Translations under genes and position numbers: made by a program
Assembly (NCBI GenBank): GCA_006227015.1
Contig: SBGI01000326.1
Span: forward strand, 1 to 10,901
Source of the DNA: Gammaproteobacteria bacterium
Lineage (GTDB): Bacteria; Pseudomonadota; Gammaproteobacteria; Pseudomonadales; Porticoccaceae
Length of the DNA: 10,901 nucleotides
Direction of reading: 5' to 3'
Shown here: one piece after another, positions 1-6,673 of the stretch
How positions within the stretch are numbered: position 1 is the stretch's first letter
Layout: every line of letters starts with the position of its first letter
Notes under the pieces: generated by a model
The model's database searches: none
Told to the model about the DNA's origin: nothing
What the model saw: only the letters and a program-made list of their open reading frames with translations

Positions 1-2
1 AA

Positions 3-71
3 TCGTTGATGGGCTTTGGTCGAGAAGTGCTTGAGCAGTTACTGTCACTGGATATCGTACTGGCTGAGTAA
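3..71 (+). CDS. C-terminal end of an unidentified protein (partial)
   Basis: An open frame enters from the left edge and ends at a TAA stop at 69-71. It gives 22 residues ending in LSLDIVLAE, and the other two plus-strand frames are closed within a few codons. The stop lies about 20 bases before a strong intrinsic terminator, as expected for the last gene of a plus-strand transcript. The visible tail is a leucine-rich helix with no diagnostic motif, so I assign no function. It is short enough that chance openness cannot be excluded. Confidence 0.4.
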   Translation, partial: SLMGFGREVLEQLLSLDIVLAE

Positions 72-89
72 CGGAGATTTTCTTGGCAT

Positions 90-118
90 AAAAAAACGGC
101 CCCGAAGGGCCGTTTTTT
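90..118. terminator. Bidirectional intrinsic terminator
   Basis: A perfect GC-rich stem CGGCCC (97-102) / GGGCCG (107-112) with a CGAA tetraloop is flanked by seven A residues (90-96) and six T residues (113-118). The element therefore works as a stem plus U-tract on either strand. It sits between the end of the plus-strand partial gene (stop at 69-71) and the stop of the minus-strand porin (140-142), so it can terminate both convergent transcripts. Confidence 0.88.
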
Positions 119-139
119 GTGTTCCATCAACTGTGTTGA

Positions 140-1357
140 TCAGAACTTGGTGACCAAATCCACCTTCAGGCTGTCGTAATCAGTTTCGCCAGCAGGAGTA
201 TTGTCACCGTATTCGTTGTTGTAATAGGAAATACCGATTTTGGTGTTTTTACTCAGGCCCAGAGCTGCGCTCAGCTTGTGACCTTTCACATCGGTACCAC
301 CGCCACCAAAGTCGGAATCAGCAAAGGCGGCGTAAACCGCATCAGCTTCCAGATCTTCATACATGTAGCCGAACTCGATGTCGCCGCGCTTCTTGGCTTT
401 ACCCAGTTTGAAGCCGGCAGCGTAGCCAGTGTCTTCATCGGCATCGCTTTCAGTATTCTGAGCGAAATCGACAAAGAAGGTGGCGGGGATGCCAGCCAGC
501 TTGGTATTCAACTCGGCAAAGACTTCGGCCACTTTGTAGTCCATAGCATGTAAGCCTCCAACTTTTGTGTTGCCAAAAAAGTCACCGGGATCGCCAACAA
601 AGTTTGCGCTGCCTTCTACCGGAATATAGTAGTAACCGGCACCGACAACAAAGGAGGTGCTGTCGTTGATATTGCCGTTATAACCTAGCTGGCCACCAAA
701 CATTTCTTCAGCATCTTGATCGCCGTACTTGTTGTCGCTTTCCAGGAAATGATAGGAAGCGATGGCCCACATGGTGCCGTTATCGTATTTCAGGTTAACA
801 CCTTCCGGGCGCAGGTCGCCGTCCCAGATCAGGCCGCTTTTGGCCGGTGTGTAGTAGAGATTTTTGGTTTTACCAGCAATCAGGTGGGTGTTGGGAGCAA
901 ACTTCCAGTCGACCCAACCCTGATCCAGCTGGATGCCCTTGGAGCTGGCGCCACCACCCAGAGTCTGGTTGCCTGAAACCGGGTCGTCGCTGCCGCTAAC
1001 CAGGGCAACGCCGGCTTTTACGTCGTCAGTTACCTGTGCGGTCAGACCAATACGGGCGCGAATACGGTTGCGGTTGCGTTCGTCAGCTTTCGCATCGTTA
1101 TCCACATTTTCATAACGGTAACGAACATCGCCGGACCACTGGATGCTGTCAGCCCAAGTTTTTTCGGGCTTGGCGTGGGCCACAACCTTGTCGGTTTTGG
1201 CTTCCATTTCATCAATACGCTGGGTCAGTGCCAGAACGTATTTTTTCAAATCCTGTACGCTGGCCTTCTCAATGTCGGCAGCGGAAGGGGTTGCAGCCAT
1301 CACCAGCGGGCTGGCGGTGAGTGCGCTAACAGCTAAGCAAAGTGCAGTACGTTTCAT
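140..1357 (-). CDS. Outer-membrane beta-barrel porin (putative porin family)
   Basis: The 405-residue product looks like an outer-membrane pore protein. Residues 1-21 form a Sec signal peptide with a hydrophobic core and a VMA cleavage site. Residues about 26-60 are a charged, heptad-like helix (DLKKYVLALTQRIDEMEAK), as in porins with a short N-terminal coiled coil. The rest, from about residue 70, alternates amphipathic strands rich in Tyr, Gly and Asp (for example DVRYRYENVD), and the chain ends in Phe (VDLVTKF), the usual C-terminal signal for Bam-mediated insertion. I place it in the general 'putative porin' family found in Pseudomonas-like bacteria rather than the classical OprD or OmpC families. 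Substrate specificity cannot be read from the sequence. The ATG start has a GGAG Shine-Dalgarno motif eight bases upstream. The gene is monocistronic, with a terminator downstream and a candidate Pho-box-like operator upstream, which would fit nutrient-regulated expression. This regulatory link is inference. Confidence 0.85.
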   Translation of the reverse strand: MKRTALCLAVSALTASPLVMAATPSAADIEKASVQDLKKYVLALTQRIDEMEAKTDKVVAHAKPEKTWADSIQWSGDVRYRYENVDNDAKADERNRNRIRARIGLTAQVTDDVKAGVALVSGSDDPVSGNQTLGGGASSKGIQLDQGWVDWKFAPNTHLIAGKTKNLYYTPAKSGLIWDGDLRPEGVNLKYDNGTMWAIASYHFLESDNKYGDQDAEEMFGGQLGYNGNINDSTSFVVGAGYYYIPVEGSANFVGDPGDFFGNTKVGGLHAMDYKVAEVFAELNTKLAGIPATFFVDFAQNTESDADEDTGYAAGFKLGKAKKRGDIEFGYMYEDLEADAVYAAFADSDFGGGGTDVKGHKLSAALGLSKNTKIGISYYNNEYGDNTPAGETDYDSLKVDLVTKF

Positions 1358-1474
1358 ATTATCAACTCCAATCCTTTTGTCGGGCGTTGTGAGTAAGTAT
1401 CTGACCTATGTCTGGTCATTCCTGGCTCAATGGAGCGTCCCATTCAAACCATGCGGGCATTCTCTGATAGATGT

Positions 1475-1501
1475 GTGTCATTTTTATGACAAAATTGTCA
1501 T
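1475..1501 (-). promoter_or_regulatory. TGTCAT repeat operator, possible PhoB box for the porin
   Basis: Three TGTCAT-type hexamers are packed into 26 bases: TGTCAT (1476-1481), its inverse ATGACA (1486-1491) and TGTCAT again (1496-1501). The first two form a perfect palindrome, TGTCATTTTTATGACA. Read on the minus strand, bases 1492-1475 give TTGTCATAAAAATGACAC. By eye this matches 15 of 18 positions of the PhoB box pattern CTGTCATAAAWCTGTCAC, with 11-base half-site spacing. About ten bases further on the minus strand is a -10-like GAGAAT, so the site is placed as expected for activation of the porin, roughly 118 bases before its ATG. A dimeric repressor or a CRP/FNR-fold regulator (TGTCA-N6-TGACA) is an alternative. 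The regulator has not been identified. Confidence 0.45.
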
Positions 1502-1648
1502 TTAAAACCTCACTTCGAATAGGGGTTTAGATAGGAAAATCGCCATATTTTGGGGCTGTAAGAGCCGTTAAGCGGTATACCTGTATTATCTGAACGTGTA
1601 GAATCAGCGGATTTTCTGCTACGAGAATAATGTTAAGGGGAAGACCCA

Positions 1649-2356
1649 ATGAAAAAATTCATGCTGCTGCTTGCTGGAATTGTGTTGTCAGGTCAGGTAA
1701 TGGCCGCTACGGATGCGAAAAACCCGGAAGATCCCTGGGAAGGCTTTAACCGCAAGGTGTTTGTGTTCAACGATAAAGTTGACACCTATGCTTTCAAACC
1801 TGTGGCGAAGGGTTACAAGGCGATTACCCCGGACCCGGTTGAACGCGGCATTAGCCGTATGTTCGCCAATGTGGGTGAAGTAGTGAACATCCTTAACGAT
1901 CTGCTGCAGGGCAAGTTCAAGCAGGCCGGCAACGATACGGGTCGCCTAGTGATTAATACCACTATTGGTCTGGTCGGTTTCTTTGATGTTGCCGATAATA
2001 TGGGTCTGCCAAAAAATGATGGCGAAGACTTCGGCCAGACATTAGGTTTCTACGGTGTGAATTCCGGCCCCTATGTGGTCATTCCATTCTTTGGTCCCAG
2101 CACCATGCGTGATGCGCCTTCCAGGGTTGTGGACCGTCTCGTGAATCCGATAAACGAAGTGGACCATGTGCCTACACGCAACACCATTTATGGCGTTGAA
2201 TTACTGTCTACACGTGCAGATTTGCTTGAAGCCGAGAAGTTTATCCGCGGCGACCGTTATACCTTTATTCGTGATGCCTACCTCCAGCGCCGCAAGTTCC
2301 TCCTCAATGACCGACTGGTAGAGGATGACTTCGGGGGCGACTACGAGGAGTTCTAG
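1649..2356 (+). CDS. mlaA: MlaA/VacJ family outer-membrane lipid-asymmetry protein
   Basis: The 235-residue protein matches MlaA (VacJ), the outer-membrane component that removes phospholipids from the outer leaflet and hands them to the periplasmic MlaC/MlaFEDB retrograde pathway. Family hallmarks are visible: DPWEGFNRKVFVFND near residues 28-42, the RLVINTTIGLVGFFDVAD block, the EDFGQTLGFYGVNSGPYVVIPFFGPS segment (split here by family convention into DFGQTLG and PYVVIPFFGPS), and the NPINEVD/YGVELLSTRADLL region. Length is close to the family norm. An N-terminal signal peptide ends near VMA (residues 17-19). Unlike E. coli MlaA there is no lipobox, and no cysteine occurs anywhere in the chain, so the protein cannot be lipidated from this start. 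An in-frame TAA at 1634-1636 rules out a longer start. AAGGGGAAG just upstream serves as ribosome binding site. The other mla genes are not in the window. Confidence 0.94.
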   Translation: MKKFMLLLAGIVLSGQVMAATDAKNPEDPWEGFNRKVFVFNDKVDTYAFKPVAKGYKAITPDPVERGISRMFANVGEVVNILNDLLQGKFKQAGNDTGRLVINTTIGLVGFFDVADNMGLPKNDGEDFGQTLGFYGVNSGPYVVIPFFGPSTMRDAPSRVVDRLVNPINEVDHVPTRNTIYGVELLSTRADLLEAEKFIRGDRYTFIRDAYLQRRKFLLNDRLVEDDFGGDYEEF

Positions 2357-2411
2357 GCTGTTTGCTGATCCGTTGCCCTATCAGGCGGATTGAACTTTTG
2401 TCAGTGACGGA

Positions 2412-2428
2412 GCGTGAGTCCATCACGC
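2412..2428. other. Perfect inverted repeat in the leader upstream of the rssB-like gene
   Basis: GCGTGA (2412-2417) and TCACGC (2423-2428) are perfect inverted repeats around a five-base loop, ending 21 bases before the ATG at 2450. No U-tract follows, so it is not a standard terminator. It could be an RNA hairpin near the translation start, whose own Shine-Dalgarno is weak, or a protein-binding site. The half-site spacing (GTGA-N5-TCAC) is one base short of a CRP site. Function unknown. Confidence 0.35.
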
Positions 2429-2449
2429 AACGTCGGCCCTGGTTAAGCT

Positions 2450-3625
2450 ATGGAAATAAACGGCAAACTATTTATTGTTGCCGACAATCAAGATAACTGC
2501 CATGAACTTGAACGCCTGCTGGCAGACACTTCATGGCAGGTGTCCTGTTTTGATGACACCAAGGCTGCCATAAGCGCTATCGAGGTCGATCACCCCGGCG
2601 TGGTAGTGATCGACCTTCCTTTTTCTGATGTGCAGGATCAGCTGCTTTCTCAGGCATCTCCCGACCTCGATGTGGCCTACATTATGGTATTGCCGGAAGG
2701 CGATCCCAGGCAGATCGTCGAATTATTCCACCAAAATGTTTCTGATGTGGTCATCAGGCCCTTCACCGATGACCGCTTTCGTGAAGCGGTAGAGCGTGCT
2801 TCCAGTTGTAAGAGCCTGTTGGTACAGAATCGTCTTTATCGCGAACAGCTGGAAAAGGCCAACCGGGAGCTGGAAGAAAGCCTGCATATTTTAGAAATTG
2901 ATCAAATGGCAGGCCGCCAGGTTCAGCACAGCCTGTTACCGGTTACGCCCCTGCATCATGGTGAATATGAAATTGCGCATCGGATTGTGCCCTCTCTGTT
3001 TTTGAGCGGTGATTTTGTTGGTTACAACGTTGTTTTTGATCGCTATATGGTGCTGTATGTGGCCGATGTTTCAGGGCATGGCGCTTCTTCTGCATTCCTG
3101 ACGGTATTGCTCAAATTTATTCTTAATCGTATCCTTCGCCGCCACATTACACGCAATGACCATGAGGCCATGGCAAAGGCCCCCCTTGGCTTTATTGAAC
3201 ATATCAATCGTCAAATTATGGCGCTGGGGCTGGACAAGCACCTGACATTGTTTTCAGCGTCGATTGATATGGAAAAGAATATTTTGCGTTACTCTGTGGC
3301 CGCACATATGCCAACACCCGTGTTCTTCAGTGAAGGTGATGTGCGGACGTTGCCCGGCAAGGGTAAGCCGGTTGGTATTTTTGAAAATGCCACCTGGGAG
3401 GTGCAGGAAATCATACTTCCCGAAAAGTTTGCTATGGTTATCGTGTCTGATGGCGTTCTCGAATTCCTTCCCGGCAACTCATATCGGGAAAAAGAGCAGT
3501 ATTTGGCAGACACAGTGGCTCAATCCGATACCTCTATGGAAAGTATTTGTGAAGGTTTAGGCATTAATGAAGTAGGCGATGTCCCGGATGATGTCACCGT
3601 ACTGACGATTCGCAGAGGTTTTTAA
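2450..3625 (+). CDS. rssB: Response-regulator receiver fused to PP2C/SpoIIE-type phosphatase (RssB-like)
   Basis: The 391-residue cytoplasmic signalling protein has three parts. Residues 5-118 are a CheY-like receiver with Asp55 (VVVIDLP) in the phospho-acceptor position. Residues about 120-150 form a charged helical, probably coiled-coil, linker. Residues about 155-391 form a PP2C/SpoIIE-like Ser/Thr phosphatase. The metal-binding aspartates of the phosphatase family appear intact: SGD188F, AD206VSGHG, VSD334G and PDD380-381VT. The receiver is degenerate: the usual switch Thr/Ser after strand 4 appears to be Pro82, the conserved Lys is Arg103 (VIRPF), and only one acidic residue, Asp12, is obvious at the first acidic pocket. 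E. coli RssB has the same receiver-PP2C layout but an inactive phosphatase. In Pseudomonas and Azotobacter, RssB is encoded with RssC, as here. The expected substrate is the phospho-STAS protein encoded immediately downstream. The RpoS connection is inferred from synteny and architecture. HsbR/CrsR-type regulators are an alternative, but those carry an extra C-terminal kinase domain absent here. The Shine-Dalgarno is weak, and an in-frame stop at 2444-2446 fixes the start. Confidence 0.88.
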   Translation: MEINGKLFIVADNQDNCHELERLLADTSWQVSCFDDTKAAISAIEVDHPGVVVIDLPFSDVQDQLLSQASPDLDVAYIMVLPEGDPRQIVELFHQNVSDVVIRPFTDDRFREAVERASSCKSLLVQNRLYREQLEKANRELEESLHILEIDQMAGRQVQHSLLPVTPLHHGEYEIAHRIVPSLFLSGDFVGYNVVFDRYMVLYVADVSGHGASSAFLTVLLKFILNRILRRHITRNDHEAMAKAPLGFIEHINRQIMALGLDKHLTLFSASIDMEKNILRYSVAAHMPTPVFFSEGDVRTLPGKGKPVGIFENATWEVQEIILPEKFAMVIVSDGVLEFLPGNSYREKEQYLADTVAQSDTSMESICEGLGINEVGDVPDDVTVLTIRRGF

Positions 3626-4111
3626 GTGCAACCCGGAAAAATTCTGGTTTCACACCACGAAGACGCTTATCTGATCAAGTTGGTCGGCGATGTCCGTGTC
3701 ACGTTATGCACATCGCTTAACAACTATATTGAGGCGATTTTCAAGGATGGCCATGTCAGTGAGGTGGTGACTGACATGATGGACACCGATGCGGTCGATA
3801 GCACTACCCTGGGCTTGCTGGCAAAGATGGCCCTGTATTGTGAAAAACATTTTGGCGTTAAACCTACGATCTTTTGTAACGATGAAAGTATTTACCAGGT
3901 TTTGACGGTCATGGGGCTGGATGAGATTTTTAATATTATCCAGGGGCCCCATGACGATGACGAAGGGTACGAGGAGTTAAGCAGTATTGAATCCGGTGTC
4001 GAAGAAATCCGCGAGCGGGTTCTTGAAGCTCACAGACTGCTGTCCCTTCTAAACGACCGCAACCAAAAAGAATTTGTCGACCTTATTCATTCCCTCGAAC
4101 AGGATTGCTGA
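3626..4111 (+). CDS. rssC: STAS-domain anti-sigma-factor antagonist (RssC-like)
   Basis: The 161-residue protein has an N-terminal STAS domain (about residues 4-105), with the phosphorylatable loop at D58-S59-T60-T61-L62-G63. This corresponds to the DSSGLG/DSTGLG motif of SpoIIAA and RsbV, so Ser59 is the predicted phosphosite. An acidic linker (HDDDE, about 109-113) follows, then a helical tail to residue 161 that simple STAS antagonists lack. HsbA/RssC-type proteins of pseudomonads are of similar size. The GTG start directly follows the TAA of the phosphatase gene with no spacer, and AGAGG seven bases upstream inside the preceding gene is its ribosome binding site. Translation is therefore very likely coupled, giving a matched phosphatase-substrate pair. 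No anti-sigma kinase that would phosphorylate Ser59 is encoded in the window. In the Azotobacter/Pseudomonas model RssC assists RssB in sigma-factor control. Applying that here is inference. Confidence 0.87.
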   Translation: MQPGKILVSHHEDAYLIKLVGDVRVTLCTSLNNYIEAIFKDGHVSEVVTDMMDTDAVDSTTLGLLAKMALYCEKHFGVKPTIFCNDESIYQVLTVMGLDEIFNIIQGPHDDDEGYEELSSIESGVEEIRERVLEAHRLLSLLNDRNQKEFVDLIHSLEQDC

Positions 4112-4128
4112 CACCGGGAGAATGCTGA

Positions 4129-4575
4129 TCAACGCCCCAAAGCGCGCTGTTTTGACTGAATAAAATCCTTGTGGGAGACATACAGCAATTCGGCGATCCG
4201 CCGGATGAGTGCCTCTTCATGTTTGTCCAGCACCTGGTCCGCATAGGCGACCCGCCACAGATTTTCGATCAGCTGTGTTTTGGCGTGCGCATCAAAGTGA
4301 TCATTGATCAACCGTGTGAACTGAAATAACGATGTGGCGGAGTCCACCTCCTTGCGGGCCAGTTCTATCAGTTGCTCGATTTCTTCTGATGCAAGCTGAA
4401 ACCGTTTTGTCAGCATACGCTTGATTTCTGCCAACTCTACTGGGTTTAGGTCCCGGTCGATGACCATGACTTCGACCATCAGCGCTGCTGCGGCCAGTTT
4501 CATTTGTCCCTGATCTGTTTCTTCATTCTCAGGGTTTAGCCTGGACGAGAAGAATTTCTGGATTTGGTCGATCAA
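4129..4575 (-). CDS. TerB-like tellurite-resistance family protein
   Basis: The 148-residue all-helical soluble protein resembles the TerB family. It has two related helical halves, each with an acidic turn: [10 protein letters not shown] near residues 38-47 and [13 protein letters not shown] near 110-122, as in the TerB metal-binding fold. Length matches TerB (about 150 aa). No other ter genes are nearby, so a tellurite-resistance role should not be assumed. Such solitary homologues are common chromosomal genes of unknown function. The start is an unusual TTG overlapping the tal stop (TTGA, 4575-4572). A GGGAG motif eight bases upstream, inside the end of tal, supports it. Met25 would be an alternative start but would remove the first helix. 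It is the third gene of a dusA-tal-terB-like operon and runs convergently into the STAS gene with only 17 bases between stop codons. Confidence 0.78.
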   Translation of the reverse strand: MIDQIQKFFSSRLNPENEETDQGQMKLAAAALMVEVMVIDRDLNPVELAEIKRMLTKRFQLASEEIEQLIELARKEVDSATSLFQFTRLINDHFDAHAKTQLIENLWRVAYADQVLDKHEEALIRRIAELLYVSHKDFIQSKQRALGR

Positions 4576-5528
4576 CTGCCCATCTCCCAGAGCATCTTTT
4601 CAAGCTTCACCTGGTCGGCGACAAAATTGCGGATACCTTCTGCCAGTTTTTCGGTGGCCATGGCATTGTCATTCATCCGAAAGCGGAATGTAGACTCCCC
4701 ATCCAGTTGGTAGGCAATAGTATCCCCGGTTTGTTGGGGGTCCAGTTGACGTGGCAATTCGCCGTAGTCATTACTTAATTCCGATAATAACTGAGGACTA
4801 ATGGTGAGTCGGTCACAACCTGAAAGTGCCTCAATTTCACCGGGGTTTCGGAAGCTCGCTCCCATAACAATGGTGTTGTAGTCCCGCTGTTTGTAAAAGT
4901 TGTAAATGGTTTTGACGGACAGAACGCCAGGGTCTTCATGGGCGGCATAGTCCTGTTTGCCGCCATTGGCTTTATGCCAGTCCAGTATGCGCCCGACAAA
5001 GGGTGAGATCAGGAAAGCTCCGGCATCTGCCGCGGCTGCCGCTTGATCAAAACCGAACAGCAGTGTCAGGTTGCATTGCACACCGCTTTTTTCCAGCTGT
5101 TCCGCTGCGCGGATGCCTTCCCAGGTTGACGCGATTTTCAACAGAATGCGATCAGGGTCGATGCCTGCAGATTGGTATTTTTCCACCAGCGAGAGGCCGC
5201 GACTCACTGTGGCATTGGTATCAAAAGACAGGCGCGCATCGATTTCCGTCGAGACACGTCCCGGTACAACCTCAAGGATTTCCCTGCCAATGGCGACAGA
5301 CAGCTCATCCATGCAGTCTGGCAGCCAGTCACTGCCTCTTGATTTTGACTTGGCAATGCTGGCTTCGATCAGAGGTTGGTAGTGGGGCAGGGAGGCAGCT
5401 TTCAGCAGCAATGAGGGGTTGGTGGTCGCATCAATGGGTTGATACTGGCGAATGGCTTCAATATCGCCGGTGTCTGCTACGACCACTGTCATTTCGCGTA
5501 ATTGGTCCAGTTTGCTAGGCATATTCAT
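4572..5528 (-). CDS. tal: Transaldolase
   Basis: This is a full-length class I transaldolase (318 aa) of the TalA/TalB subfamily. It transfers a dihydroxyacetone unit between sugar phosphates in the non-oxidative pentose phosphate pathway in the cytoplasm. The Schiff-base lysine is Lys131 in [12 protein letters not shown]. Other active-site elements are ADTGD (Asp19), DATTNPSL (33-40), [11 protein letters not shown] with Glu95, CNLTLLF, and [10 protein letters not shown]. The sequence parallels E. coli TalB almost to its ends. The ATG at 5528 overlaps the dusA stop (ATGA, 5528-5525). The second ATG at 5522, with GAG seven bases upstream, aligns exactly with the E. coli TalB N-terminus and may be the true start, shortening the protein by two residues. 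The stop overlaps the TTG of the TerB-like gene. The enzyme appears co-transcribed with a tRNA-modifying enzyme, a grouping I recall near mlaA in Pseudomonas. Confidence 0.97.
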   Translation of the reverse strand: MNMPSKLDQLREMTVVVADTGDIEAIRQYQPIDATTNPSLLLKAASLPHYQPLIEASIAKSKSRGSDWLPDCMDELSVAIGREILEVVPGRVSTEIDARLSFDTNATVSRGLSLVEKYQSAGIDPDRILLKIASTWEGIRAAEQLEKSGVQCNLTLLFGFDQAAAAADAGAFLISPFVGRILDWHKANGGKQDYAAHEDPGVLSVKTIYNFYKQRDYNTIVMGASFRNPGEIEALSGCDRLTISPQLLSELSNDYGELPRQLDPQQTGDTIAYQLDGESTFRFRMNDNAMATEKLAEGIRNFVADQVKLEKMLWEMGS

Positions 5529-6529
5529 ACTCTGACGTCATTAAGTGTTTTTAGAGCCTGCAGTAACACTTCGGTTCCCGCCTGAGGCAGGTGGGCATGC
5601 TCACTGATATAGCGACGAAAACGTCTGGCGCCGGGAACGCCCTGGTAAAGCCCAAGGATATGACGGGTCATTTGCCCCAGCCGAATACCTCGGGCTAATT
5701 CCTGCTCCACGAAATTGGAGAACTGTTCCAGAACGGCTTCCCGGCTTGGTGGCAACGCCTGACTGGCAAATAATCTTGAGTCTACCTGGGACAGAATGTA
5801 TGGGTTGTGGTAGGCCTCCCGGCCCATCATGACGCCATCAATATGGTGCAAGTGTTGCAGTGTTTGATCAATGCTTGTCACACCACCGTTCAGAATAATT
5901 TCACTGTCGGGGAAATCCTGCTTCAGGCGATATACGGCTTCATAGTCCAGTGGCGGGACCTCCCGGTTCTGTTTGGGGCTCAGACCTTTAAGCCAGGCTT
6001 TGCGTGCATGGACGATAAAGGTTGTGCATCCTGCATTCGCCAGTTTGCCCACAAAATCACACAGGAAGTCATAGCTGTCCATGTCGTCGACACCAATGCG
6101 ATGTTTGATCGTGACAGGGGTGTCTGTCGCTCCCTGCATGGCATTGAAGCAGTCCACCACATGGTCGGCATTTTTCATCAGCACAGCGCCGAACATACCG
6201 GATTGCACTCGATCACTCGGGCAGCCGCAGTTTAGGTTGATCTCGTCGTAGTGATAGGAGTCAGCAATGCGTGTGGCCATTTCCAGTTCAACGGGGTTGC
6301 TGCCCCCGAGTTGGAGTGCGATCGGGTGTTCGATGTCGGTAAACTCCAGATGACGTTGCTGGTCGCCATGAATCAGCGCGCTGCTGGTCACCATCTCCGT
6401 GTAAAGCAGAGTCTGCTTACTGAGTAACCGGTGAAAATAGCGGCAGAACCGATCGGTATATTCCATCATCGGGGCAACGGAAAAACGGCGGTCAACCGGA
6501 ATTGTTTGGGCGTGTATTTGCTCTGGCAT
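5525..6529 (-). CDS. dusA: tRNA-dihydrouridine synthase A
   Basis: DusA is an FMN-dependent, NADPH-using enzyme that reduces uridines 20/20a in the tRNA D-loop. From the ATG at 6529 it has 334 residues, near the family norm. Visible elements are [18 protein letters not shown] at the FMN-binding TIM-barrel start (residues 15-32), TEMVTSSA, the [14 protein letters not shown] motif with catalytic Cys103, TIKHRIG, the [17 protein letters not shown] block typical of DusA rather than DusB/C, ILNGGV, and [13 protein letters not shown]. An in-frame GTG at 6562 would add 11 residues. I prefer the ATG because E. coli and Pseudomonas DusA have comparably short leaders before RFSVAP, and because a consensus TATAAT on the same strand would place the transcription start at about the GTG. 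Neither start has a good Shine-Dalgarno. It is the first gene of the dusA-tal-terB-like operon, and its stop overlaps the tal start. Confidence 0.96.
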   Translation of the reverse strand: MPEQIHAQTIPVDRRFSVAPMMEYTDRFCRYFHRLLSKQTLLYTEMVTSSALIHGDQQRHLEFTDIEHPIALQLGGSNPVELEMATRIADSYHYDEINLNCGCPSDRVQSGMFGAVLMKNADHVVDCFNAMQGATDTPVTIKHRIGVDDMDSYDFLCDFVGKLANAGCTTFIVHARKAWLKGLSPKQNREVPPLDYEAVYRLKQDFPDSEIILNGGVTSIDQTLQHLHHIDGVMMGREAYHNPYILSQVDSRLFASQALPPSREAVLEQFSNFVEQELARGIRLGQMTRHILGLYQGVPGARRFRRYISEHAHLPQAGTEVLLQALKTLNDVRV

Positions 6530-6564
6530 GGCCGATAGTACGGGGTTTATCCCCAAAAGCACTC

Positions 6565-6570
6565 ATTATA
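6565..6570 (-). promoter_or_regulatory. Candidate -10 element for the dusA operon
   Basis: The minus strand reads TATAAT at 6570-6565, a perfect sigma-70 -10 hexamer in the divergent dusA/lapB intergenic region. Transcription would start near 6558, giving a leader of about 29 bases to the ATG at 6529 and making the GTG at 6562 unusable. No good -35 hexamer sits 16-18 bases upstream, so the promoter is weak, activator-dependent or a chance match. Confidence 0.45.
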
Positions 6571-6630
6571 TCGGCAAACTCGTGCAAATGGGCTGGAGTT
6601 ATTGGGTGTGTCAGCAAGTGCATGATAGGA

Positions 6631-6657
6631 TTGCTGCGCCTGTCTTGGTGCTAAATT
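6631..6657 (+). promoter_or_regulatory. Weak candidate promoter for the lapBC operon
   Basis: An extended -10 pattern TGCTAAATT (6649-6657) is preceded, 15 bases before the hexamer, by a poor -35, TTGCTG (6631-6636). The predicted transcription start is close to the ATG at 6674. It is the best candidate I see in the 100-base divergent gap, but no better than suggestive. Confidence 0.25.
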
Positions 6658-6673
6658 CGCTGATGGATTGACT

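Noticed and set aside
1476..1491. TGTCATTTTTATGACA as a CRP or FNR site
   Set aside because: The half-sites differ from TGTGA/TCACA and from TTGAT/ATCAA at key positions. The Pho-box reading fits better, though another regulator remains possible.
278..1505. Plus-strand open frames opposite the porin gene
   Set aside because: They are shadows of the porin coding frame with no family resemblance. The minus-strand product has a signal peptide and beta-barrel features.
1584..1604. TATTAT (1584-1589) and TAGAAT (1599-1604) as -10 elements for mlaA
   Set aside because: Neither has a recognisable -35 at 16-18 bases, so I cannot choose between them or support a promoter call.
2368..2399. Bulged hairpin followed by CTTTTG after mlaA as an intrinsic terminator
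   Set aside because: The stem is short with a three-base bulge and the T-run is only four bases. Too weak to call a terminator.
4129..4575. Tellurite-resistance locus based on the TerB-like gene
   Set aside because: No terA, terC, terD, terE or terZ partners are present. The gene sits in a housekeeping operon, so a resistance function is unsupported.
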